A stretch of 64,000 nt of DNA, taken from NCBI GenBank assembly GCA_945878115.1, contig CAMDVD010000007.1, positions 19,713 through 83,712 on the forward strand. The letters are read 5' to 3'. The notes under the pieces were generated by a model. That model made no database searches. It was given only the letters and a program-made list of their open reading frames with translations, and was not told the origin of the DNA. Position 1 is the stretch's first letter. The number at the start of each line of letters is the position of its first letter. Shown here piece after piece: positions 7,998 to 17,565 of the stretch. Both the position numbers and the translations under genes were made by a program. This DNA is from Chitinophaga pinensis. Lineage in GTDB: Bacteria; Bacteroidota; Bacteroidia; Chitinophagales; Chitinophagaceae.

Positions 7998-8981
7998 ATG
8001 CTATACAGAAATCTCGGAAAATCAGGCTTACAAATTAGTGCATTATCTTTTGGAAGTTGGGTTAGTTTTCATAAACAAATTAATGATAAACGTGCGGAAG
8101 AATTGATGAGTATTGCCTATGATCATGGCATTAATTTTTTTGACAATGCAGAAGTGTATGCTTTGGGCGAAAGTGAAAAAATGATGGGACGTGTATTGCA
8201 CAAGAAAAAATGGGATAGAACAAGCTATATCGTTAGTAGTAAAGTTTTCTTTGGTTGGCGTGGCGAAAAGAATAAACCGAATCAAATGGGGCTGAGCAGA
8301 AAGCATGTGATAGAAGGATGCCATGAAGCATTAAAAAGATTGCAAGTGGATTATTTAGATTTATATTTTTGTCACCGAGCAGATAAAAATACACCCATTG
8401 AGGAAACGGTATTGGCAATGAATACCTTGATACAACAAGGGAAAATTTTGTATTGGGGTACTAGTGAATGGAGCGGTGTAGAAATCATGGAGGCACATCG
8501 CATTGCCGAAAAATATCGCATCATTGGTCCAACCATGGAACAACCACAATACAATTTATTTGAACGTGAAAAAATAGAAAATGAATATCTGCCCATCTTT
8601 CAAAATGTTGGTATGGGTACTACTATTTGGAGTCCTTTAGCAACTGGTTTATTGACAGGTAAATACAATGATGGCATTCCAAAAAATTCGAGGTTTGATA
8701 TAAAAGGTATGGGGTTTTTAGTAGATAGATGGTTGCATAAAGACAAGATAGATAAAGTAAAAAAGTTAGCTACATTAGCAAAAGAATTAGACATCAGTTT
8801 GGCGCAATTAAGTCTGGCTTGGTGTGCTACTAATCCAAATGTATCTACCGTTATTTTAGGTGCTACTAAAAAAGAACAACTCATTGAAAATCTAAAATCA
8901 TTGGATGCATTGCCTAAATTGACTTCGGCTGTACTTTTGAAAATAGAAAAAATAATGGGCAATAAACCAATTCTAGCTTAG
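7998..8981 (+). CDS. Aldo/keto reductase, voltage-gated channel beta-subunit-like (AKR6-type)
   Basis: NADPH-dependent oxidoreductase of 327 residues with the (beta/alpha)8 AKR fold. Catalytic-tetrad segments are visible: Asp and Tyr in NFFDNAEVYALGESEKMMG (about residue 50-58), Lys in IVSSKVFFGWRG (about 83) and His in LDLYFCHRADKNTPIEET (about 122). SPLATGLLTGKYNDGIP and VILGATKKEQLIENLKSL complete the cofactor site. YLDLYFCHR and the C-terminal half resemble Kv-beta/AKR6 reductases such as YghZ or GSP69. The physiological carbonyl substrate is unknown. It converges on recO with a 9-bp overlap of the two stop regions. Confidence 0.88.
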   Translation: MLYRNLGKSGLQISALSFGSWVSFHKQINDKRAEELMSIAYDHGINFFDNAEVYALGESEKMMGRVLHKKKWDRTSYIVSSKVFFGWRGEKNKPNQMGLSRKHVIEGCHEALKRLQVDYLDLYFCHRADKNTPIEETVLAMNTLIQQGKILYWGTSEWSGVEIMEAHRIAEKYRIIGPTMEQPQYNLFEREKIENEYLPIFQNVGMGTTIWSPLATGLLTGKYNDGIPKNSRFDIKGMGFLVDRWLHKDKIDKVKKLATLAKELDISLAQLSLAWCATNPNVSTVILGATKKEQLIENLKSLDALPKLTSAVLLKIEKIMGNKPILA

Positions 8982-9707
8982 TATTTCATGCAGAATCTCT
9001 ACACTTTTTAATTCGCCCATATGCGGTATGTGTAAGTGTATATATTGTAAACAAATAGCCAAAAGTTCTTTTCTTTTTTGTTGATTTAAATTGGCATTTA
9101 TTATTTGATTTTCATCCGATAAAAATATTTCCGACAGTAACTTAGCATTGGATTCAAGACAATAATAACCATGTTGAATATCAGCCATGGTACAAAACAA
9201 TCCATTTTGCAAATCCAATACTGGCGTCGATTCTGTGTAATGATTTTGTAATGCAAATCCTAATCTATCCGCCAATTGCAAGGTAAAAAGAATTGGAAAA
9301 TTGGCTAATGAAGATGTTGCAGATTTTTCAATATGCATATAACAATTTTCAAAAAAATCAAATAACACAGCACTCTCTTCCGGCTCAGAAATAGTTTTGG
9401 TAATAAGCTCGGTAACAAATATGGCAATGGTATTTTTTACCATTACGCTTTGTAAACTTTGGTATAAAAAATAAATACGCGCCTCTTTAATTCGTTGTAA
9501 ATTTTTATTGGGTTGATGATAAACTTCTAGGTCCAGTAAAGTAGTAGGCTGATAAATATTCGCCTTTGCAGATGATTTTTTTTCACTCCGAACACCATTT
9601 ACCAAATAACTTTGAACACCAAACAATTCTGTATACATGGTGACTACAATGCTCGTATCGCCATATTTGATCGTACGTAAAACAATGGCTTTGGTTGTGT
9701 GTAACAT
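8973..9707 (-). CDS. recO: DNA repair protein RecO
   Basis: A 244-residue RecO, the recombination mediator that with RecR helps load RecA on SSB-coated DNA. The N-terminal OB-fold reads MLHTTKAIVLRTIKYGDTSI followed by VVTMYTELFGVQSYLVNGVRS, typical of Bacteroidota RecO, then the helical domain (PILFTLQLADRLGFALQN). The zinc-binding cysteines found in some RecO proteins are not in a recognisable pattern here. It is the last gene of a leftward unit beginning with a small lipoprotein and two TMTC-like genes; the spacer to the upstream gene is 5 bp. Confidence 0.9.
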   Translation of the reverse strand: MLHTTKAIVLRTIKYGDTSIVVTMYTELFGVQSYLVNGVRSEKKSSAKANIYQPTTLLDLEVYHQPNKNLQRIKEARIYFLYQSLQSVMVKNTIAIFVTELITKTISEPEESAVLFDFFENCYMHIEKSATSSLANFPILFTLQLADRLGFALQNHYTESTPVLDLQNGLFCTMADIQHGYYCLESNAKLLSEIFLSDENQIINANLNQQKRKELLAICLQYIHLHIPHMGELKSVEILHEILS

Positions 9708-9712
9708 ATTTG

Positions 9713-11740
9713 TTATTGCATTCCTTGATTGCGAATAGCATTTGCTCTTTGTTGGTAATATACCGCTTGCAAAGTATCTCCAATATTTTGGTAAGTCATA
9801 CTTAAATATTGTAATGACACCACATCTAAACTATCGTGTTCACTTGCTTTTTTAAACCAAAATAGTGCACTGTCCAGTCGATTGGCATTGCCATAAATAC
9901 AACCAATATTATTCATGTAATCACTTTCACTGGTATCCTTACTCGTTGCGTTGACAAAATAAGAAAATGCAATGGCATATAGTTTGTTCGCTTCTTCCAA
10001 ATTAGATTGCTTTAATGCATTCGCTTTATTCAAATAAACAGTCCCAATATTATTGATAAAAATTGGATTACTTGTATCGCGAATATTTGCTTCATGATAA
10101 AAAGAGTAAGCAGAATCTAATTGCCCTCTATTAAAATAATTTAATCCTATTTCATTATAGCCTTCTGGCGGCATGTATGGATAAATGCTTAAGGCTTTTG
10201 ATAAATAGGCAAATGATTTTTGATTTTCAACAGCACTCGAATCCTCAATTTGTTGTTGGCTATAACCCAATGAGATAAGCTCGTTTGCCAATTCTTGTTT
10301 CCTTTCCCCTCCCGATAATTTAATACCCAAGTTATATAATAAATGACAAGAATTTGGACTTGTTTCTATGTCTTTGGATAAGAGTATTATATCACTTACC
10401 CAATCTTTATTTCTAGTCCATGTTTTAAAAGAATATAAACCAGCAAGTACAAAAACAATAGCAAATAATTGTGGCGCTTTCTGCATGGTCTCTGCGAAAG
10501 AGGTTTCTATTTTTTCCTTATCCAATTTTTCATATAAGGCATATACCAAGGCTAAACAAATACCAAGTGATGGTATAAAAAATAATCGTTCACCAAATGA
10601 AGTACCAATCAAAAAGAAAACATTAGAGGTAATAGACATGCTGATTATAAGCCATAGGAATCCAAAGCCAATGACACTTTTTTGTTGCCATTGCTTAACT
10701 GTATAGAATAGCAAGCTTATACAAATGATCATCACAACTAAAAACCCTACATCAGCAAATCCAACGGGTTGAATGGTTGAGTAAGAATAATCACTAGAGA
10801 GGGCATACGGTAAGAAAAAAGTTTTGAGGTATAAACCAAATGTACTTACAGCAGAAGCAATTTGGGATGTATTTGCGAAAGCCGCTTCTTTACATAAAAC
10901 CAAATAATTGTCTGATGCCATTATTGCTCTAGGCTCAGGATATACATGTAATACATTCCATCTACACCAAAGAAAAAATAAAACACATGCAGCACTACTT
11001 GCCGTAATCAAGATATTTTTTTTGACAGGGATATCCAATAAAAAATACAAGAATAATGGAACAAGCGCCAGTGCAGTAACTGCAGATTCTTTCGAAAATA
11101 ATGCCATCAACAAACTCAGTATTGCAAGAACAAAATAAAACGCCACATCCTTTTTGATATATTGTTGTATACATCGTAGGGCGAGTAAAATACCGAGTAA
11201 GCTCAACAATTCGTCAGCGCATTTGATATTATCCACCACTTCTGTATGTATAGGATGAACGATAAAAAGTAGAGAAACTAAAAAAGCCACAACCCATTTT
11301 TTGTGGAACGCTTCCAATAAAATAAAAAATAGTAAAACCCCGATACACCCGTACAGTAAGGCTTGTAGAATATGAAACAAATGTGGATCGCCATCAAACA
11401 AATTCCATTCTATATTAAAAAGGAGTTTGGTGAATGGTCTATAAATTACATTCTCTTGATCATGATAAGCACCACTTAAATGTGGTGTAGAAAAAATAAC
11501 TTTCGCATTCTCGAAACCTACACTCGCCTCTGTTATTTTATTTGTTTTAATAATACCAATATCATCCAACACAAATCCATGCTGAAAAGTATTGCTAAAT
11601 AATAAAAATGCAATGGCAAAAAGTACAAGTGCCAAGTGCAATGGTTTAGGGGTAGAGTTTATTGTTGGATTCAATGCCTTCTTTTGTTCAACAGGCATTT
11701 CTTCTTTTTCTATAGGCATGTCAGTGATTGAATTACTCAT
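9713..11740 (-). CDS. TMTC-like GT-C membrane protein with C-terminal TPRs (paralog 1)
   Basis: A 675-residue protein. After a cytosolic N-terminus of about 30 residues comes a membrane domain of about ten hydrophobic segments, then a soluble TPR region (about 455-675) with repeats such as EGYNEIGLNYFNRGQLDSAY and NNIGCIYGNANRLDSALFWF. The first loop has FVLDDIGIIKTNKI, an acidic pair as in GT-C glycosyltransferases, and a later loop has HPIHTEVVDNIKCADE, a signature of the TMTC O-mannosyltransferase family. The likely role is polyprenyl-sugar-dependent transfer to exported proteins, by analogy only. It lies 33 bp downstream of a closely similar paralog, indicating tandem duplication. Confidence 0.75.
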   Translation of the reverse strand: MSNSITDMPIEKEEMPVEQKKALNPTINSTPKPLHLALVLFAIAFLLFSNTFQHGFVLDDIGIIKTNKITEASVGFENAKVIFSTPHLSGAYHDQENVIYRPFTKLLFNIEWNLFDGDPHLFHILQALLYGCIGVLLFFILLEAFHKKWVVAFLVSLLFIVHPIHTEVVDNIKCADELLSLLGILLALRCIQQYIKKDVAFYFVLAILSLLMALFSKESAVTALALVPLFLYFLLDIPVKKNILITASSAACVLFFLWCRWNVLHVYPEPRAIMASDNYLVLCKEAAFANTSQIASAVSTFGLYLKTFFLPYALSSDYSYSTIQPVGFADVGFLVVMIICISLLFYTVKQWQQKSVIGFGFLWLIISMSITSNVFFLIGTSFGERLFFIPSLGICLALVYALYEKLDKEKIETSFAETMQKAPQLFAIVFVLAGLYSFKTWTRNKDWVSDIILLSKDIETSPNSCHLLYNLGIKLSGGERKQELANELISLGYSQQQIEDSSAVENQKSFAYLSKALSIYPYMPPEGYNEIGLNYFNRGQLDSAYSFYHEANIRDTSNPIFINNIGTVYLNKANALKQSNLEEANKLYAIAFSYFVNATSKDTSESDYMNNIGCIYGNANRLDSALFWFKKASEHDSLDVVSLQYLSMTYQNIGDTLQAVYYQQRANAIRNQGMQ

Positions 11741-11773
11741 GATGTGGATTGATTTACCAATTGAAATAAAATA

Positions 11774-13813
11774 CTATTGACGTAAATTTTCTGTTCTTCT
11801 CATGCGAACGTAATCTGCTTTTTGTCTATAATACTGCGCATTCACACTATCTCCTTTATTTCGATAAGTCATATCTAAAAATTGGACAGAAGTAAGATCT
11901 AGTGAATCATGATCACTCGCTTTTTTGAACCAATAAATCGCACTGTCATATCTATTGGTAATACCATATACACAAGCGATATTATTCATAAAATCACTTT
12001 CCGTTGTATCCTTCAAATTTGCTTTCAGAAAAAATGGAATGGCAGTGGTAAATAATTGCATCGCTTCAACAGGATTTGTTTGTCGCAATGCCAATCCCTT
12101 ATTGTAAAAAACAGTACCAATATTATTTGTAAAAATACTATTGGTGGTATCTTCTTTAAAGGCTCTTGTATAGTACTTGTAGGCAGAATCCAATTGACCA
12201 ATATTAAAATATGCTTTTCCTAATTGGTTATATCCATCAGAAGGCAGGGCTGGATAAATACTCAAAGATTTACTTAAATAATAAATCGATTTTGCACTTT
12301 CCTTGGCACTAGAATCATTGATCTGTTGTGGCGAATAACCAAGTGCACTCATCTTGTCGGTCAATACTTCTTTTCGTTCTGTACCAGATAAGTGATTGCC
12401 CATATAAAATAATAAGTGCGTTGAATTTGGATAGCTTTCTATGTCTTTTGAAAACAAACCGAAATCACTTTCCCAATCATTATTTCTAGAAAAGGTTTTA
12501 AACGAATACGCAATAGAAACAATGATTACAATCGCAAAAAGTAATGGTGCTTTTCCAAGCATACTAAAAAAACTGCCTTCTACTTTCTCTTTGTTTAAAA
12601 AAATGGACAAAGCATATACAAGCGATAAACATAATCCAAGGGAAGGCACAAATAATAAACGTTCTCCGAAGGAGGTACCAATCAACATAAAAACATTGGA
12701 GGTCAACGACATGCTCACAAAGAACCAAAGGAAACCAAAACCGATAACGCTTTTTTCCTTCCATTTCCAAATAGCAAAAACAAACATAGAGATGAACAAA
12801 AGGAAGGATACCAAAAATCCAATATCCGTAAATCCAACCGGTATCATCGTGGAATAAGAATAGTCGCAAGACAATGGATAAGGATAGAAAAATGTTTGAA
12901 TATATAAGCCAAGGGTATGCACCGCAGATGGGAATTGATAAGTATTTGGATAAGCTGGGTTTTTGCACAAGACCATATAATTATCCAATGCACTCAATGG
13001 ACTTGGTGCAGGATAAATATGCAATACATTCCATCTACAAATTAAAAAGAAGAAAGCACATGCCGCCATAATAGAGGAAATAATTGCATTTTTTTTGATA
13101 GAAAAATTGCTGAAGAAATATATAAATAATGGAATGATACCAATGACTACAACCGTAGATTCTTTTGAAAATAAACCCATTAAAAAACTAAGTACAGCAA
13201 GTACCAGAAAGAGCATTTTTTCTTTTGTGAAATAAAGTTGTAGACAACGCAATGCCATTAAACTCCCCAATAAACTTAATATTTCATCCGCACTTTTTAC
13301 ATTCGCAACCACCTCTGTATGTATAGGATGAACAATAAAAAGTAAGGTAGCCAAAAATGCAACCACCCACTTTTTTTGTAAAATATCATACAAAATAAGA
13401 AACATAAAAATGCCAATCAGTGCGTACAGCAAGGTATTGACAATATGGAAAGCATGGGCATTGGCTTGAAACACATTCCACTCGATATTAAAAACCAATT
13501 TTGTAAATGGACGATACAATGAATTTTCTAAATCCGAAAAATCCCCTTTACGATGTGGCGTAGAGAAAATAAGTTTTGTGTTTTCGAAGCTGACACCTGC
13601 TTTCGTTATTTTATTATTTTTAATGATACCATGATCGTCCAATACAAATCGATGGTGGAAAGTATTGCTATAAATAAGTATGGCAACCAATGCCAATACA
13701 GCAGCAAAAATCCAATGGCTATATTTTGATTTGGGTTTGACTTCCGTTTGCCTTTCCTTCTCTACTACAATCGCATTTTTAGGCAAAGGTTTTTGTTGTT
13801 TAATCTTACTCAT
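11774..13813 (-). CDS. TMTC-like GT-C membrane protein with C-terminal TPRs (paralog 2)
   Basis: A 679-residue paralog of the following gene, similar along its whole length: FVLDDHGIIKNNKI in the first loop, HPIHTEVVANVKSADEILSL around residue 160, about ten transmembrane segments, IGTSFGERLLFVPSLGLCLS, then TPR units such as DGYNQLGKAYFNIGQLDSAY and FMNNIACVYGITNRYDSAIY. The acidic pair and the HPIHTE motif are intact, so both copies may be active GT-C enzymes with different acceptors. It lies 5 bp downstream of a small lipoprotein gene in the same unit. Substrate, sugar and acceptor are unknown. Confidence 0.75.
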   Translation of the reverse strand: MSKIKQQKPLPKNAIVVEKERQTEVKPKSKYSHWIFAAVLALVAILIYSNTFHHRFVLDDHGIIKNNKITKAGVSFENTKLIFSTPHRKGDFSDLENSLYRPFTKLVFNIEWNVFQANAHAFHIVNTLLYALIGIFMFLILYDILQKKWVVAFLATLLFIVHPIHTEVVANVKSADEILSLLGSLMALRCLQLYFTKEKMLFLVLAVLSFLMGLFSKESTVVVIGIIPLFIYFFSNFSIKKNAIISSIMAACAFFFLICRWNVLHIYPAPSPLSALDNYMVLCKNPAYPNTYQFPSAVHTLGLYIQTFFYPYPLSCDYSYSTMIPVGFTDIGFLVSFLLFISMFVFAIWKWKEKSVIGFGFLWFFVSMSLTSNVFMLIGTSFGERLLFVPSLGLCLSLVYALSIFLNKEKVEGSFFSMLGKAPLLFAIVIIVSIAYSFKTFSRNNDWESDFGLFSKDIESYPNSTHLLFYMGNHLSGTERKEVLTDKMSALGYSPQQINDSSAKESAKSIYYLSKSLSIYPALPSDGYNQLGKAYFNIGQLDSAYKYYTRAFKEDTTNSIFTNNIGTVFYNKGLALRQTNPVEAMQLFTTAIPFFLKANLKDTTESDFMNNIACVYGITNRYDSAIYWFKKASDHDSLDLTSVQFLDMTYRNKGDSVNAQYYRQKADYVRMRRTENLRQ

Positions 13814-13818
13814 AGGTC

Positions 13819-14022
13819 TTATTTATTTTCCAATATAATTGGTGCTGTTCTATTCCGCACTGTATCTATAGGTTTGGGTTGAGCAGCTGGAATGGTAATT
13901 GTATTTTTTTTCTTCGCAACCTTTTTCTTGGATGTTGTAGACTGCATATTTTTCGTATGCCTACAAGAAGTAAATAATAAACAAGAAGCGGTTAGTATTA
14001 GAAAGACGAATTTTAGTTTCAT
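13819..14022 (-). CDS. Small basic lipoprotein, unknown function
   Basis: A 67-residue protein with a lipoprotein signal, MKLKFVFLILTASCLLFTSC (cysteine at residue 20 after LLFTS), followed by a short lysine-rich tail (KKKVAKKKNTI) and the proline-containing AAQPKPIDT. No domain is recognised. It is the first gene of the unit that continues with the two TMTC-like genes and recO, 5 bp from the next start. It could be a small partner of the membrane glycosyltransferases or unrelated. Confidence 0.6.
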   Translation of the reverse strand: MKLKFVFLILTASCLLFTSCRHTKNMQSTTSKKKVAKKKNTITIPAAQPKPIDTVRNRTAPIILENK

Positions 14023-14133
14023 ATTTTTTGCATCCGATGGAGCAACAAATATAATATCATTAGCATATATTTTTGATACTACTTAGTTTCAGTTGGTAAG
14101 TCACTATATCGATAGGGAAATTTGCCACGCGCT

Positions 14134-14523
14134 TTGTCTGAACTATGATACTTCGGCTGTGCTCAGTACGGGGTTTTTTGATTGATGTGATGGCTATGAT
14201 TTGCTTTTGAAGTTTGTTTTGCTTTTGTTTGCAATTCCTAGGTCTAGCGCGAGAATGAGGCGTAGGTATAAGCGTTGGCTTCTCGTGCTTTACCCTAAAA
14301 CAATTTACAGGTTTTCTAATAATGTTTATTAAAATGATTTATCAAACTAAGGCGCAAGAAACCAAGACACAAAAACCGGACTTCATTTTTGCGCCAAGAG
14401 TGAGAATAAACTTTTCCTTTTGTCTGAACTATGATACTTCGGCTACACTCAGTACTGGTTCAGCTCTGCTCAGTTCAGGTTTATTTGATTGTTGTGATGG
14501 CTATGATTTGCCTTTGAAGTTTG
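14134..14523. repeat. Two degenerate TGTCTGAACTATGAT elements in a gene-free region
   Basis: Two related stretches, about 14134-14215 and 14421-14523, each begin TGTCTGAACTATGATACTTC, run through CTCAGTAC, and continue TTGATTG.TGTGATGGCTATG and TTTGAAGTTTG. They combine the TGTCTGAA repeat family (also 16.9-17.2 kb and 49.0 kb) with the CTTCG...CTCAGTAC family (also 36.8 kb and 61.6 kb). The gap 14023-14601 contains nothing else recognisable; its short frames are repeat-derived. Confidence 0.6.
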
Positions 14524-14601
14524 CGTGCTTTTCGTTTGGATCTCTTGGAACTAGCAATTTACAATTATCAATTTAGCATTTGCAATTTGCAAAAAAATCA
14601 C

Positions 14602-16755
14602 TTAATTCCTCACTGTCATTTCATCCAACAATCTTCTACCATCTAACACCTTATCGACTACCCAAAGTACATAGCGAATATCAGCGCAAATGGTTCTTTT
14701 GTATCTTTTATCAAAAGCAATATCACCACTCATTGCTTCCCAGTTGCCATCAAATGCAGTACCTATCAATTCTCCATCAGCATTGATAACAGGGCTTCCA
14801 GAGTTGCCCCCAGTTATATCATCTGTCGTGATAAAGCAAGTCACTAATTCGCCCAATTTTTTATCTTGGTAAGGCCCGTAGTTTCTTGTTTTCAATAATT
14901 CAACAACCTTAGGTTGCAAATCAAACTCTTTATCACCTGCTTTATACTTATCTAAAAGTCCATTTGCAGTCGTATAATAATTGAAGGAAACAGCGTCTTT
15001 CGGTGCGTATGCACTCACCTTACCATAAGTTACACGCATGGTAGAATTTGCATCTGGATACATCAATTTATTGTTTGCTTTTTCTAATAATGCGCCTTGA
15101 TACGCTCTGTTTAAATCAAACATTTCGTAGGTGAAATCATTGATTTTTGGTTCGTAATATTCTTTATAATTTTTTACTTCACTCAATGCATGTTGTACTG
15201 CTGGATCAAGCAATAGTATGCGTATAAAATCAGCATGACAAAGGGTAGCAAATTTTGCACTATCTAAAAGTGCCGTATTTTGATACACAAAATCGGTATA
15301 ATCATCGAAGGTCTTTTTCCAATTTTCAGAACCGTATTTTTCAAATACTTCAGATGTGAAAATGTCTGGATGTTGTCCTTTTGGAATATCTTGATAGAAC
15401 ATTAAATTAAGCGCAGCAAAAACCTTCTTATCCAATTCGACATTTATATTTTTCAAAATGGATTTGCGAGATGCAACTATTTTCTTACATAAATTTTCAA
15501 TAGAATCAGCAGATTCATTGGCTTCTACGGCCTTACCAACTTGTTCAAAACTAGCACCTAACTTGGTCAATGCGGAAGCCATAAATGCTTCTCTGTAATA
15601 CGTGGCATGCTTGGCATAAGGTCTATAATTGGCGTATGCCTTTTTGAAGTCGGGCATAATTTTTTTCACATCGCTATCATTTTCTTTTGCCCATTTCACA
15701 AATTCGTCTTCTTCATCTTGTTTCAATTCTTCAATATGTAGATTTTTCAATTGCTCTGTTTGACCAATAAAATATTTCCAATAATTTGCCAATTGTGCAT
15801 AGGATGAAGCATATTGCAAATCAACTGCTGGATCTTTTTCCATTTCTTCACGCATGATGCTCAAGCGTTTATCTCTTATTTTTACAACGGAAGGATTGCT
15901 TACATTGATGGCTAAATCTACACCATAAGAAGTGAGGTATCTTGTAGTACGACCAGGATAACCCATGACCATTGCATAATCATTTTCTTGTACCCCTTTT
16001 AATGAAACTGGTAAATGATGTTTAGGAATATATGGTCGGTTGTTGATAGAATAAGGAGCAGGTTTATTGTCGTTATTGGAATACACCCTGAACATCGAAA
16101 AATCACATGTATGTCTTGGCCACATCCAATTGTCGGTATCGCCACCAAATTTTCCCAAACTCTCTGGTGGTGCAGATACTAGACGAACATCTGTAAAACG
16201 TTGGTACACGAAAAGGTAATATTTATTGCCTGCATAAAAAGATTTCACATCACTCTCATAGGCTCCATCTTCATTAGACACTTTCGTTATTTTCTTAGAA
16301 ATTTCATCGAATTTTTTTTCAACATCTGCGCCATAAGCATCGCCAATAAATGCAGAAACTTTATCTGTAACATCTTCTATACGAACTAAAAAACGAACAC
16401 TTAATCCAGGAGCTGGCAATTCTTGATCCATGCTGTTTGCCATAAAACCATTCATTAAATAATTATTGCTCACCGAGCTTAATGTAGCAATTGCATCATA
16501 ACCACAATGATGATTCGTCAATAATAAACCTTTGTCTGAAATAACTTCCGCAGTACAACCACCACCAAAATGTACAATGGCATCTTTCAAAGAACCGTTA
16601 TTGATACTATAGATTTGTTCGGCTGTCAATTTCAATCCCATCTTTTGCATGGCATCATAATTTTGCGAAATCAATAGTGGTAGCCACATTCCTTCATCCG
16701 CGCGAACAATGAATTGAGAAGAAATGAATAAAAAGAAAAGGATAATTTTTTTCAT
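14602..16755 (-). CDS. S46 family serine dipeptidyl peptidase (DPP7/DPP11 type)
   Basis: An exported peptidase of 717 residues that releases dipeptides from oligopeptide N-termini in the periplasm. The signal peptide ends at about residue 19, giving the conserved mature start ADEGMW. Catalytic triad segments are LLLTNHHCGYDAI (His, about 85), GDTDNWMWPRHTCDFSMFRV (Asp, about 220) and GGNSGSPVINADGELIG (Ser, about 650). The length matches DPP7/DPP11. The specificity loop reads TAFDGNWEAMSGD, with Gly where DPP11 enzymes carry Arg as I recall, so a DPP7-like preference for hydrophobic or uncharged P1 residues is inferred. It is monocistronic, flanked by repeat-rich gaps. Confidence 0.92.
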   Translation of the reverse strand: MKKIILFFLFISSQFIVRADEGMWLPLLISQNYDAMQKMGLKLTAEQIYSINNGSLKDAIVHFGGGCTAEVISDKGLLLTNHHCGYDAIATLSSVSNNYLMNGFMANSMDQELPAPGLSVRFLVRIEDVTDKVSAFIGDAYGADVEKKFDEISKKITKVSNEDGAYESDVKSFYAGNKYYLFVYQRFTDVRLVSAPPESLGKFGGDTDNWMWPRHTCDFSMFRVYSNNDNKPAPYSINNRPYIPKHHLPVSLKGVQENDYAMVMGYPGRTTRYLTSYGVDLAINVSNPSVVKIRDKRLSIMREEMEKDPAVDLQYASSYAQLANYWKYFIGQTEQLKNLHIEELKQDEEDEFVKWAKENDSDVKKIMPDFKKAYANYRPYAKHATYYREAFMASALTKLGASFEQVGKAVEANESADSIENLCKKIVASRKSILKNINVELDKKVFAALNLMFYQDIPKGQHPDIFTSEVFEKYGSENWKKTFDDYTDFVYQNTALLDSAKFATLCHADFIRILLLDPAVQHALSEVKNYKEYYEPKINDFTYEMFDLNRAYQGALLEKANNKLMYPDANSTMRVTYGKVSAYAPKDAVSFNYYTTANGLLDKYKAGDKEFDLQPKVVELLKTRNYGPYQDKKLGELVTCFITTDDITGGNSGSPVINADGELIGTAFDGNWEAMSGDIAFDKRYKRTICADIRYVLWVVDKVLDGRRLLDEMTVRN

Positions 16756-16941
16756 GTGTTTTTTTTAAGTTTTTATTTGTCACATGGAATTCGGCATTTT
16801 ATTCTTGTTTACGTGTCAAGAATTGTGATGCCTCATTTCATGTGTTTAGATATTTTTTAAGGCTGTAAATGTAATACTAGAAATTATAAAATGTTGGTTC
16901 GTTATAGAATCTATTTACCGCTTGTAAAATACTTCGGTATT

Positions 16942-17151
16942 TGTCTGAACTATGATTTTTTTGATTCGTATGATTGGTATGATTTTCGTGTCTATTCATA
17001 GTTTTCATTTTATCATTCAAATCATAGTTCTGAATTCTTTTGTCTGAACTATGATTTTTTTGATTTATGTGATTGTTAGGATCTCCTTTTGAGTTTGCGT
17101 CTATTTCCAAAATCATACTAATCCTAAAATCTTATAAATCATGGTTCAGAC
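16942..17151. repeat. Two TGTCTGAAC elements with inverted ends
   Basis: Element 1, about 16942-17037, begins TTGTCTGAACTATGAT and ends near ATCATAGTTCTGAA. Element 2, 17041-17151, begins TGTCTGAACTATGAT and ends ATCATGGTTCAGAC. Both have GATT/TGATT-rich interiors and terminal inverted repeats and are about 100 bp, like the element at 48973-49070. They fill the 397-bp gap between the S46 gene and the small gene before nuoN; no gene is supported in it. Confidence 0.7.
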
Positions 17152-17152
17152 T

Positions 17153-17548
17153 TCACCCCTTAAACTCATAATACGGAACCTCATCATGACTCACCGTTTC
17201 CTTTTGAAACCAATATGCTGCTGTCACAATATGGCCATCTGGTGTTTTTAATGAACGACCATAAATGCCATTGGTTGGATTAAATGTATAATCTGTAACA
17301 CCTACTGTAAATGTTTCTGGAGCTAATGAAGCTGCGGGCGGTGGCACGACATCTGCACCTTCTTCGACTGCTACAACAGTCTTGGCTGCTGCCTTTGGTG
17401 CAGGTGATGGTATAACTACAACCGTAAATTTATTGTACTCTAACAATGTTTTTAAAAATGAAACTCGATCTGGACTTACATTTTTTTCAACGATACTACA
17501 CTTCACATTCTCTAACTCTTCAAACTCATGATTTTTATTGATTGCCAT
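17153..17548 (-). CDS. Hypothetical protein at the end of the nuo cluster
   Basis: A 131-residue protein with no recognised domain. Residues 1-50 are charged (NHEFEELENVKCSIVEKNVS, then FLKTLLEYNKFTVVVIPSP). Residues 52-80 are a low-complexity Ala/Pro/Val linker. The C-terminal 55 residues look folded (FTVGVTDYTFNPTNGIYGRS, then LKTPDGHIVTAAYWFQKE). There is no signal peptide. It begins 17 bp after the nuoN stop on the same strand, so it is probably co-transcribed with complex I; whether it belongs to the complex is unknown. Confidence 0.6.
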   Translation of the reverse strand: MAINKNHEFEELENVKCSIVEKNVSPDRVSFLKTLLEYNKFTVVVIPSPAPKAAAKTVVAVEEGADVVPPPAASLAPETFTVGVTDYTFNPTNGIYGRSLKTPDGHIVTAAYWFQKETVSHDEVPYYEFKG

Positions 17549-17565
17549 ATTTTTCGCTTTTATAA

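Noticed and set aside
16877..17116. 79-residue Asn/His-rich frame
   Set aside because: It is the translation of two TGTCTGAA repeat elements (NHTNQKNHSSDK occurs twice), not a gene.
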